NCBI GenBank assembly: GCA_039586095.1
Contig: JBDHLB010000015.1
Coordinates: forward strand, 1-64,000
DNA length: 64,000 bases
Source of the DNA: JBDHBD01 sp039586095
GTDB taxonomy: Bacteria; Gemmatimonadota; Gemmatimonadetes; Palauibacterales; Palauibacteraceae
Direction of reading: 5' to 3'
A program made the translations under genes and the position numbers. This document shows, in pieces, positions 43,431 through 51,195 of this stretch. The notes below the pieces were generated by a model. The model did no database searches. It had not been told where the DNA came from and saw only the letters and a list, made by a program, of their open reading frames with translations. Numbering within the stretch: position 1 is the first letter of the stretch; every line of letters begins with the position of its first letter.

Positions 43431-45662
43431 ATGATTCCCGTCCATCTTATGCGCAAAACCACGGGCGGCGCTTTGCTGCTCCTGTCGCTGCTTGCGGCCT
43501 CGGGCCAGGCGCAGGAGCCGCGGCAACCAGCCGCCGATTCCGCCGCGGCCGATACCGTGCCCGAACCGGTGTATGTCCTGCGGCCTCTCAACGTCACGGC
43601 GACCCGAACCGAGAAGAACATCTTCCTGACGGCCGCACCGGTTTCCGTGGTCGAGCAGGAGCTGATCCTCGAACTCGTGCCAAACACGGGGGCGGATCTC
43701 CTGCGCGATCTTCCGGGTGTGGACGTGAACGGGGTCGGAACGAACCAGACCCGTCCGATCATCCGGGGGCAGCGAGGGCAGCGCATCCTGCTGCTCGAGG
43801 ACGATATTCGGCTGAACAACTCCCGCCGACAGCAGGACTTCGGCGAGATCCCGGCCATCGTCGACATCAAGGAGGTGGCTCAGGTCGAGGTCGTGCGTGG
43901 ACCGGCCTCCGTGTTGTACGGAAGCGACGCGATCGGCGGTGTGATCAATCTGCGCACGAACGAAGTGCCACCGCTGTCGGGCGGTGATCAAGTGGGCGGC
44001 AGCGCGAAGTACTCGTTCCGAACCGCCGGCAATCAGCACCGACCCACCGTGACCCTGTTCGGGCGGACCGGAGGTCTCGGCTTCCGGTTCAGCGGCCAGT
44101 ACAGAGACACGGAGCCTTACGAGGCGCCCTCCGGTTCCTTCGGAAACATCAGCCTCGATGACAATGTGGTGGTCCAGGATACGGGCGTTCGGGACCGCAA
44201 CTTCAGCGCGCTGCTCGACTACGCGTTCTCTCCCACGCATCGAGTGTTCGGACGTCTCGGTCTCTATTCTGCGGACGAGACGGGCTTCGGCTTCGTGCGA
44301 GGCGAGGACCTCGGCGTCGAGGACGCCACCTCCATCGAGCTCCGCTACCCGGACCAGAAGGTGGACAAGCAGACTCTGGGATACCGGGGGCGCGATCTGG
44401 GCTGGACCGTGGTCGACCGTCTGGACGTGACCGCCTACCGGATGAACAATGAGCGCGAGTTCACCACGGATGTGTTCATTCCCGGCTCCCTCGTGTTCGG
44501 TCCCATGGCTCCGCCGGGCTCCGGGATCGTTTCCCAGTCGGAGAATTTCACCGATCTCGAGACGCTCGGATTTCGGATCGAGGCGGCGAAGGTGATCAGC
44601 GAGAATGCGCTGCTGACGTACGGTGTAGACTTCTCCCACGACGACTCCGAAAACACCGACTTCCTGCGCCAGGGTGTCGTGGGTCTCGGTCCCCCGAGCT
44701 TCGAAGAGAGCGACGTTCCGAACGTCCCGAACGCGACCTACCAACGGCTCGGCGTGTTCGCGCAGGGTGATCTCCAGCTGGCCGATCCCGTGTCTCTGAT
44801 CGTCGGGGCCCGCTTCCAGGATGTACGGTCGCAGACCGAGGACACGCCGGGCCTGGAAGATCTTCCGCCGACCGAGCATGACGACCAGACCGTGGTCGCG
44901 GCGGCCAACCTGCTCGTGGAGGTGATCCCCGAGCTCAACATTGTGGCGGCCGTCGGCCGGGCGTTCCGTGCGCCCAACATCATCGAGCTCTACTTCGACG
45001 GTGTGACGGCAGAGGGCTCGGGCTTTCTGAGCCGCAACCCGGATCTCAAGGCCGAGAAGAGCCTCAACTTTGACCTGGGCCTCAAGTTCCGGAAGGGCAG
45101 GGTGGGGGCCGAAGCCTACTACTTCCGCAACGAGATCACCGACGGGATCCGGCTGCTCGACACGGGCGAGATGGTGGGGCCGTTCCCCGAGTTCCAGAAC
45201 GTGAACATCGACAAGCTGCGCTTTCAGGGTGTGGAGATCGCCGCGGATGTGATGCCGGTGGATGGATTGACGCTCCGGGGGAGTTTCAGCCATGTCGACT
45301 CGAAGGACGTGACCAACCCGGTAAACCCGATCGGTGACACGTACTCGAGCAAGTTTGTGGCAAACGCGGCCTACCGGGATCCCGGCGGCCGATTCTGGGC
45401 CTCGTACAACCTGCGGCACCAGGGCGAGCAGAAGGACATCGACGTAGGGTTTCAGAACGCGGTCGGTGACGTCATTCCTGCGTTCACGGTACACGACGTT
45501 CGCGGCGGTGTGCGTCTGTTCGAGTTCGGCTCGACGTCGCACAGCCTGAGCCTGGCGGTCGAAAATCTCACCAACGAGCTGTACGCGGAAGTGTCGAACG
45601 CGACCTTCTTCCGGCCCGAGCCGAAGCGCACGCTGCTCTTGAGCTGGGTGACGTCGTTCTGA
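43431..45662 (+). CDS. TonB-dependent outer membrane receptor
   Basis: A 743-residue outer-membrane receptor with signal peptide (ALLLLSLLAASGQA; ATG 43431 with AGGAGG, or ATG 43449). The plug domain (about 50-170) has VTATRTEKNIFLTAAPVSVV, LLRDLPGVDVNGVG, PIIRGQRGQRILLL and VEVVRGPASVLYGSDAIGGV. The rest is a 22-strand barrel ending ...LLLSWVTSF with terminal Phe, the outer-membrane assembly signal. It resembles the siderophore/cobalamin/haem class (CirA/BtuB-like); the ligand is unknown. It follows a sensor kinase-regulator pair and precedes a seven-helix protein. Confidence 0.93.
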   Translation: MIPVHLMRKTTGGALLLLSLLAASGQAQEPRQPAADSAAADTVPEPVYVLRPLNVTATRTEKNIFLTAAPVSVVEQELILELVPNTGADLLRDLPGVDVNGVGTNQTRPIIRGQRGQRILLLEDDIRLNNSRRQQDFGEIPAIVDIKEVAQVEVVRGPASVLYGSDAIGGVINLRTNEVPPLSGGDQVGGSAKYSFRTAGNQHRPTVTLFGRTGGLGFRFSGQYRDTEPYEAPSGSFGNISLDDNVVVQDTGVRDRNFSALLDYAFSPTHRVFGRLGLYSADETGFGFVRGEDLGVEDATSIELRYPDQKVDKQTLGYRGRDLGWTVVDRLDVTAYRMNNEREFTTDVFIPGSLVFGPMAPPGSGIVSQSENFTDLETLGFRIEAAKVISENALLTYGVDFSHDDSENTDFLRQGVVGLGPPSFEESDVPNVPNATYQRLGVFAQGDLQLADPVSLIVGARFQDVRSQTEDTPGLEDLPPTEHDDQTVVAAANLLVEVIPELNIVAAVGRAFRAPNIIELYFDGVTAEGSGFLSRNPDLKAEKSLNFDLGLKFRKGRVGAEAYYFRNEITDGIRLLDTGEMVGPFPEFQNVNIDKLRFQGVEIAADVMPVDGLTLRGSFSHVDSKDVTNPVNPIGDTYSSKFVANAAYRDPGGRFWASYNLRHQGEQKDIDVGFQNAVGDVIPAFTVHDVRGGVRLFEFGSTSHSLSLAVENLTNELYAEVSNATFFRPEPKRTLLLSWVTSF

Positions 45663-45689
45663 GCAGGTCACTTTGATGAGATCTTTCTG

Positions 45690-46418
45690 ATGCGGACCTT
45701 CGTCCATTATGTGCCGATCGCCACGACGTTCTTCGCGATCTGGTTCGGCTGGATCGTACTCAGCCGGTATCGGGAGCGGCGCTCCGGGCCCCACCTCCTG
45801 TGGTGGGGCATCGGTCTGCTCATGTATGGAGTCGGCACGGCCACCGAATCTCTGACGACTCTGTTCGGCTGGCAGGAAAGCGTGTTCCGCACATGGTACA
45901 TCTCGGGCGCTCTGCTCGGCGGGGCGCCTCTCGCGCAGGGCACCGTGTACCTGCTCATGAAACGCAAGACGGCCGATCGTCTCACAATCGCCCTGCTCAC
46001 CGTCGTGGCCATTGCCGCCACCTTCGTGCTGCTCACGCCCATCGATTTCGCGGCGGTCGAGTCGCACCGGCTGTCGGGCCGGGTGATGGAGTGGAGCTGG
46101 GTGCGGGCCTTTAGCCCATTCATCAACCTGTATGCCGCGACGCTCCTCGTCGGAGGTGCCGTCTACTCGGCGGTCAAGTTCCGTGGGCTTGAGGGCATGC
46201 GGCACCGGGTGATCGGCAACGTGCTCATCGCGGTCGGAGCCCTGCTGCCGGGGATCGGGGGTTCGTTCACCCGCTTCGGTCACGTGGAGGTGCTGTACGT
46301 GACGGAGATCCTCGGCATCATCCTCATCTACCTGGGCTACAAGTACAACGTGTCCAGTGGTGTCGTGACCCGGCCGGAGGCCGCGGCCGATACGGCCACA
46401 CAGGCCACACCTGCCTGA
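45690..46418 (+). CDS. Seven-helix membrane protein of unknown function
   Basis: A 242-residue inner-membrane protein with about seven hydrophobic helices spaced at 25-35 residues. No cofactor motif is obvious. Topology and size resemble the N-terminal sensor part of the histidine kinase at 40806, although residue identity is low. It starts 28 bases after the TonB receptor stop and may be in its operon. A hairpin follows the gene. It could be a partner of the receptor or a stand-alone sensor; I cannot name the family. Confidence 0.7.
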   Translation: MRTFVHYVPIATTFFAIWFGWIVLSRYRERRSGPHLLWWGIGLLMYGVGTATESLTTLFGWQESVFRTWYISGALLGGAPLAQGTVYLLMKRKTADRLTIALLTVVAIAATFVLLTPIDFAAVESHRLSGRVMEWSWVRAFSPFINLYAATLLVGGAVYSAVKFRGLEGMRHRVIGNVLIAVGALLPGIGGSFTRFGHVEVLYVTEILGIILIYLGYKYNVSSGVVTRPEAAADTATQATPA

Positions 46419-46423
46419 AGGCA

Positions 46424-46448
46424 TCGAGGCCGCGGGTGCCGGCCTCGA
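46424..46448 (+). terminator. Hairpin after the seven-helix gene
   Basis: TCGAGGCCG and CGGCCTCGA form a perfect 9-base stem with a 7-base loop, six bases after the stop. No T-tract follows. Likely a transcript 3'-end structure. Confidence 0.5.
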
Positions 46449-46476
46449 CGGCCACAGCTCCACCCACGGCCCATGT

Positions 46477-46509
46477 TGCTCCATCTCATACATAGAATGA
46501 GATGGAGCA
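46477..46509. repeat. 13-base perfect inverted repeat
   Basis: TGCTCCATCTCAT and ATGAGATGGAGCA flank a 7-base loop. Located between the seven-helix gene and the GMC dehydrogenase small subunit, it could be an operator for the latter or a second terminator. No T-tract follows. A TTGACA lies 27 bases downstream but no good -10 fits. Confidence 0.6.
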
Positions 46510-46665
46510 CGATAACCCGTTTAGCTGTATTGCGTTTGACATGCTGACCACTTCCCGTCGATTGTAGCCTCCCCCTCCGGCTGATATTGTGCCGGGGTCG
46601 CAGGCGGAGGCCACGACAAGCTCGTCGTGGCTTCCCCAAAGCTCTGCCACGCGAGGACGGATACG

Positions 46666-47073
46666 GTGACAGCCACGGGCTCCCCCCCGCCTCCGGTCCA
46701 GCCGCAGCTGCGGGCGCTCGCCGAGACGTTCGTCCCGGAGATCGCGGGTTCCGATCCGAACGAGTGGCGCGAAGTGCTCGGGATCATCGATCAGGCACTC
46801 GGCCGCCAGACACACGCCGTCCGCCGTCAGCTGTTACTGTTCGCCGGCGTCCTCGACTGGTTGCCCGTCCTGCGCCACGGCCGTCGCTTTCGTTCGCTCG
46901 ATCCGGAGCGCCGGCTCCGATTTCTTCAAGCCCTCCAGGATTCCCGACTCGTGCTGCTTCGACGCGGAGTGTGGGGGCTGCGCACGCTGACCTTCATGGG
47001 CTACTACGCTCGCCCCGCTGCCTACTCGGAGATCGATTACGGGGCACACCCCGACGGGTGGGAACGGCCATGA
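46666..47073 (+). CDS. Small subunit of a GMC-type dehydrogenase (gluconate 2-dehydrogenase subunit 3-like)
   Basis: A 135-residue protein from GTG 46666 (GAGGACGG upstream; a GTG at 46627 is also open). Helical content and the words QLRALAETFVPE, RRFRSLDPERRLRFLQAL and GYYARPAAYSEIDYG match the small subunit of gluconate 2-dehydrogenase/GMC alcohol dehydrogenase complexes. The small subunit helps export and mature the flavin subunit in relatives. No Tat motif is visible here. It overlaps the GMC oxidoreductase gene by 4 bases (ATGA), which strongly supports the pairing. Confidence 0.75.
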   Translation: MTATGSPPPPVQPQLRALAETFVPEIAGSDPNEWREVLGIIDQALGRQTHAVRRQLLLFAGVLDWLPVLRHGRRFRSLDPERRLRFLQALQDSRLVLLRRGVWGLRTLTFMGYYARPAAYSEIDYGAHPDGWERP

Positions 47074-48614
47074 TCGAGCGCTCGTACGACGTCGTGATCG
47101 TGGGCTCGGGCGCCGGCGGCGGCACCGTGGCCGCCGAACTCGTACCGCTGGTGGCGGACGGCCGCAGGGTCCTTCTTCTCGAGCAAGGAGCTCGGCTCGA
47201 ACCCGCCGAGTTCACCGGACGTGAAATCGAGATGGCCGACGCGCTCTACGAAGAGGGGGGAGCGGTTCTGACAGGCGATGGAACGATGACGCTGGCCCTG
47301 GGCCGCACCTACGGCGGCTCCACGTCGGTGTACACGGGAACATCTCTTGTTGTCCCGGAACGTGTGATTCGAAGCTGGGCTGTACCGGATCTCGAGTATG
47401 AAGACGTTCGAAGCCGGTCAGCCAAGTACGCCGCTCAGAACAACGTTCATCTTCTGCCGCCCGAGGAGATCAACGAGAACAACCGGCTGTTTGTGGAGGG
47501 CTGCACCGGGATCGGTCTCGTGGCCGAGCAGTTTCCCGTCAACGTGAAGGGCTGCCGAGGCTCCAGTCTGTGCAACCTCGGTTGCCCGAACCAGGCGAAG
47601 CAGGGAACGGATCGAGTGCAACTGCCCGCCGCCGAGCGGGGCGGCGTGGAGATCGTGACGCGGGCCGAGGTGGTTCGAGTAGAGGAGCGAGCTCTCGTCG
47701 TGAGGGTCCGCTCAACGCGAGAGGGCGACAAGGGCGGGCCATCCGAGTGGGCGCCAGGCGAGTACCGCGTGAAGGCCGGGATCGTGGTGGTGGCCGGGGG
47801 ATCGATCGGAAGCTCAGCCCTGCTGCTGCGTTCACGGCTGCCCGCAGAGCTGCGGCGGCTGGGCGAGGGCTTCACATGCCACCCCGCGCACATCCTCGTG
47901 GCCGAGCACCCCAGCGAGATCACGAACGATGTGGGTCACCCCAAGAGCTTTTATCTGGATCGGGCCGAGCAGGAGGGCTACGTGCTGGAGACGTGCATGT
48001 ACTTCCCATTCGTCACGGCCAAGAACCTCACCGGATTCGGTCCGGACCACAGTCGGTTGATGCGGGCGTTCCGGCGACTGCAGATGATCCTGGTACTGGC
48101 CTGCGATCGCGCGGTGCCGGGGAACCGGATCACGGTGGACCGGGCCGGCCGACCCGTCGTCCACTACCGCTTCACACCACAGGTGGTTACGGCGCTCGTG
48201 CAGGCCACACGCACGTCGGCCCGGATCTTCTTTGCGGCCGGTGCAGAACGGGTGCATGCGCCATCGGCCAACCCTCCTCTGCTGGAGGCGCGGGACGCCG
48301 AGCGAGTGAACGCGCTCATCGATGAGCGCCACTTCCTGCCCGGCAAGATCTCGGTGTCGGCCGCCCATCTGATGGGGGGATGCGGGATGGGGTCCGGTCC
48401 GCGAGACTCCGTCACGGACGCATGGGGTCGTGTGCACGGCCTCCCGTGGCTTCGGGTCGCGGATTCGAGCCTGTTTGTCGATGCGCTACAGATCAATCCG
48501 TACCTGACCGTCATGGCGCTGGCGGACCGGGTGGCCGAGAAGATCCGCTATGAGGCGGCGGATCTGCTGGACGGGTGGCAGGCTGGAGACACTGGCGCGC
48601 CGGACGCCGTCTGA
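47070..48614 (+). CDS. GMC family FAD oxidoreductase (large subunit)
   Basis: A 514-residue glucose-methanol-choline oxidoreductase. FAD fold YDVVIVGSGAGGGTVAAEL is at residues about 6-24, LGRTYGGSTSVYTG follows as the flavin-attachment loop, and the C-terminal signature is LMGGCGMGSGP and VADSSLFVDALQINPYLT (active-site His/Asn region). A cysteine-rich loop CRGSSLCNLGCPNQAKQG near 160 is shared with membrane GMC dehydrogenases. Substrate could be an alcohol, sugar or sterol. Coupled to the small subunit gene upstream. Electrons presumably go to a cytochrome or quinone, but no cytochrome is adjacent. Confidence 0.88.
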   Translation: MIERSYDVVIVGSGAGGGTVAAELVPLVADGRRVLLLEQGARLEPAEFTGREIEMADALYEEGGAVLTGDGTMTLALGRTYGGSTSVYTGTSLVVPERVIRSWAVPDLEYEDVRSRSAKYAAQNNVHLLPPEEINENNRLFVEGCTGIGLVAEQFPVNVKGCRGSSLCNLGCPNQAKQGTDRVQLPAAERGGVEIVTRAEVVRVEERALVVRVRSTREGDKGGPSEWAPGEYRVKAGIVVVAGGSIGSSALLLRSRLPAELRRLGEGFTCHPAHILVAEHPSEITNDVGHPKSFYLDRAEQEGYVLETCMYFPFVTAKNLTGFGPDHSRLMRAFRRLQMILVLACDRAVPGNRITVDRAGRPVVHYRFTPQVVTALVQATRTSARIFFAAGAERVHAPSANPPLLEARDAERVNALIDERHFLPGKISVSAAHLMGGCGMGSGPRDSVTDAWGRVHGLPWLRVADSSLFVDALQINPYLTVMALADRVAEKIRYEAADLLDGWQAGDTGAPDAV

Positions 48615-48686
48615 GCGCGATCAAGGGCCGAGGGTGACCGTTTTGACCAGGTGGACCGGGTGGACGCAGTCGATCGGAGGCGATGC

Positions 48687-50438
48687 ATGAGAGAAAGCGG
48701 CGGACGCGCCGTGGTCCGCGCTCTGGAAGACGAGGGAGTGCCGTTCACGTTCGGGATTCCCGGCACACACAACATCGAGCTGTACGATGCCCTGGGCGAG
48801 TCGGAAGCGGTCACGCCCGTGCTCGTGACCGACGAGCAGAGTGCATCCTTCATGGCCGACGCCGTCTGGCGGTCGTCCGGCAAGATCGCGTGCGTGAACG
48901 TCGTACCCGGCGCCGGACTCACCCACGCCCTCTCCGGGATCGCCGAAGCGTACATGGACAACGTGGCCATGCTCGTGCTCGGCTGCGGGATCCGCGCCGA
49001 CACGGGTCTCGCGTACCAGCTCCACGACATCGATCAGATGACCCTCGCCGCCCCGGTCACCAAGGCCCAGCTTCGGCCCGAGAAGGGGGAAGACCTCTAC
49101 GCCGTGGTCCGGCAGGCGTGTGCGATCGCCCGAGCAGGCGCCCCAGGGCCCGTGTTCGTCGAAGTGCCTGCCGACCTGTATCTGATCCCGCACGCGACGG
49201 CCGAACTCGACCCGCAAGCTTGGGCGCCGATCGCACCGCCCGACGTGGACCCGGACGACGTCGAGGAGGTGGCCCGCATCCTGATGGCGGCGGAGAGGAC
49301 CCTGTTGTACCTGGGGCTTGGGGCCGCCGCAGCAGGAACCGAAGCCCTCGTCCGCCTGGCCGAGACCCTCGAGGGGCCGGTCGCGACCACATTTCAGGGC
49401 AAGGGCGTGTTCCCCGAGAGCCACCCGCTGTGGTTGTGGCCTGGCTTCGGGGATGCCGCGCCCAAGTTCGTGCGGGATGTGGTGAGACACTGCGACGCGA
49501 CGTTGGCCGTCGGATGCCGGTTCAGCGAGGTGGCCACAGGGAGCTACGGGATCGAACCACCCCGTCCCCTGATCCACGTGGACATCGAGCCGGAGGTCCT
49601 GGGTCGCAACTTCGAGACCGATCTCGAAGTGACCGCGGATGCGACGACCTTCGTCTCGCTGTTGGTAGAGCGGTTGGCCACCTCGGGCGCGGGCGGCCGG
49701 AATCCAGAGTTCCGCACGCAGCTCTTTCAGGGCCACCAGAAAGTGATCGACCGGTGGCTGGGAATGAAGCTACGCGAGCGCCCGCGTGACGGGGGTGTCT
49801 CTCCCCCGCGCCTTCTGAAGGCCCTGCAGACCCGCTTCGGGCCGGAAGCGATCTTCACCACGGACAGCGGCAACGGGACGTTTCTCGGTGTGGAATGCCT
49901 GCGGCTGGATGCACCCGGCCACTTTTTGGCGCCCGTCGACTACTCGTGCATGGGATACAGCGTTCCCGCGGCCATCGGTGCGGCGCTCGCCTGTGAGGAG
50001 AGCCAGGCGATCGCTCTGGCCGGGGACGGCGCGTTCCTGATGACCGGTCTCGAGTTGCTTACCGCAGCCGGACGCGGGCTCCCGGTGCTGGTGCTGGTGC
50101 TCCGCGACCGGGAACTGGCCCAGATCGCACAGTTCCAGAACGTCGCGCTGGGTCGCAAGGTAGCGAGCGAGTTGCCCGACTACGACCTGGCGACGGTGTG
50201 CCGCGGCCTCGGCGTGGAGTGCATTGCGTTGGGATCCGACGAAGAGATCGGCGCGGCGCTCGAGGGTGCCCATGCCGTCCTACGCGAGGGTCGGCCCGCT
50301 GTGGTCGACGTGGCGATCGACTATTCGCGCAAGACGTACTTCACGCGCGGTGTGGTGAGAACGAACCTGCTGCGCCTGCCCTGGCGGGAACGACTTCGCA
50401 TGGTGGGCCGGGGGCTGGCGCGCCGGGTCACTGGCTGA
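48687..50438 (+). CDS. Thiamine-diphosphate-dependent enzyme (acetolactate synthase-like)
   Basis: A 583-residue ThDP enzyme from ATG 48687 with GGAGG at 8 bases. The N-terminal PYR domain has TFGIPGTHNIELYDAL and the catalytic Glu in VTDEQSASF (about residue 50). The central domain is near 190-330. The PP domain has DYSCMGYSVPAAIGAALA and the cofactor motif GDGAFLMTGLELLTA, about 445-460. The motif ends RDRELAQIAQ instead of the usual NN. The reaction (decarboxylase, oxalyl-CoA type, sulfoacetaldehyde or acetolactate) cannot be resolved. It lies downstream of the GMC dehydrogenase and may continue that pathway. Confidence 0.85.
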   Translation: MRESGGRAVVRALEDEGVPFTFGIPGTHNIELYDALGESEAVTPVLVTDEQSASFMADAVWRSSGKIACVNVVPGAGLTHALSGIAEAYMDNVAMLVLGCGIRADTGLAYQLHDIDQMTLAAPVTKAQLRPEKGEDLYAVVRQACAIARAGAPGPVFVEVPADLYLIPHATAELDPQAWAPIAPPDVDPDDVEEVARILMAAERTLLYLGLGAAAAGTEALVRLAETLEGPVATTFQGKGVFPESHPLWLWPGFGDAAPKFVRDVVRHCDATLAVGCRFSEVATGSYGIEPPRPLIHVDIEPEVLGRNFETDLEVTADATTFVSLLVERLATSGAGGRNPEFRTQLFQGHQKVIDRWLGMKLRERPRDGGVSPPRLLKALQTRFGPEAIFTTDSGNGTFLGVECLRLDAPGHFLAPVDYSCMGYSVPAAIGAALACEESQAIALAGDGAFLMTGLELLTAAGRGLPVLVLVLRDRELAQIAQFQNVALGRKVASELPDYDLATVCRGLGVECIALGSDEEIGAALEGAHAVLREGRPAVVDVAIDYSRKTYFTRGVVRTNLLRLPWRERLRMVGRGLARRVTG

Positions 50439-50440
50439 CG

Positions 50441-50466
50441 GCGGGCCGCCATCGCTAGCGGCCTGC
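50441..50466 (+). terminator. Hairpin after the ThDP enzyme gene
   Basis: GCGGGCCGC and GCGGCCTGC form a 9-base stem (one G-T pair) with an 8-base loop, two bases after the stop. There is no T-tract. It lies between convergent genes. Confidence 0.45.
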
Positions 50467-50493
50467 GTTGGCCGAGTCTGTCGTGACGAAACG

Positions 50494-51012
50494 CTAGCGG
50501 CAGTCGTCGCTGAACAGGTCGACGTCCGCAGTCAGCTCGCCGTTCGCGTTGATTGTCGTGTGCGTGACCGCATGCACGAGCTGGTTGTTGCCGGGCCCCT
50601 GTCCGATGATGCGGAAGTTGTTCACCTCCGTGGCCACGATGGGATAGCCGCTGCCGGACACGTTCTGGGTCGATCGCGTCACGCCCGTCCCGCGAAACTT
50701 CGTTCCGGTCGTGCGCCCGACGCCCCCCACCCCCATCGGTTGAAAATGGAAGGACGCATGGAAGCCGCCGTTTCCGTCCGGCGCGACACGGACCCGCACG
50801 TGAAGCGTGCCGGCCAGGTCGACGATTTCGCCCGAGTTGCACACGATGGCGATTCCGGAGAACGGTTCTTTGACGCTGGTGGCCGCCACATCGCTCGCCG
50901 TGGCCACTTCCGGCACGAATAGACCTTCCGGACTGCGGGTGCCCTGATCGCAGCCCAGAAGGAAGGCTGCCACCGCAGCCACGGATGCTACCCAGGTCGC
51001 ACGAGACCGCAT
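50494..51012 (-). CDS. Small lipoprotein of unknown function
   Basis: A 172-residue exported protein with a clear signal peptide and lipobox (AAVAAFLLGCDQ). ATG 51012 has GGAGGAG upstream. The mature part is beta-rich and glycine/threonine-rich with two cysteines (VCNSGE and the terminal DDCR) that could pair. Words such as GGFHASFHFQPMG and THTTINANGELTAD are typical of secreted proteins seen across environmental genomes, but I have no family name. It is divergent from a membrane-anchored Ser/Thr kinase. Confidence 0.7.
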   Translation of the reverse strand: MRSRATWVASVAAVAAFLLGCDQGTRSPEGLFVPEVATASDVAATSVKEPFSGIAIVCNSGEIVDLAGTLHVRVRVAPDGNGGFHASFHFQPMGVGGVGRTTGTKFRGTGVTRSTQNVSGSGYPIVATEVNNFRIIGQGPGNNQLVHAVTHTTINANGELTADVDLFSDDCR

Positions 51013-51195
51013 CGCTCCTCCGTCGTTCGAACTGTGTGGGCGTCGTCCGACACCGTCTGATCGCGATGGGGGGACGCGCCCAACATGCAAGACCGAGTCG
51101 GATATGGGAAGGCGGCCGTCTGTCACCGGAACCGCGAAGGCGTAGCTGAAACCCGACTTGCTCCTTAGTATCCAAAGGACGCAGGAGGCTGCGCA

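Noticed and set aside
43380..46493. Very long open frame (over 1000 codons) antisense to the TonB receptor
   Set aside because: It is the third-position shadow of a clearly recognisable receptor gene in GC-rich DNA. It is histidine-rich, of low complexity, and lacks any family motif or ribosome site.
46536..46541. TTGACA as a -35 box for the GMC dehydrogenase genes
   Set aside because: No reasonable -10 sequence occurs 16-18 bases downstream.
50452..50501. CGCTAGCGGC occurring twice between convergent genes
   Set aside because: It is a short 10-base repeat; the second copy overlaps the lipoprotein gene end. Not enough to call an attachment or recombination site.
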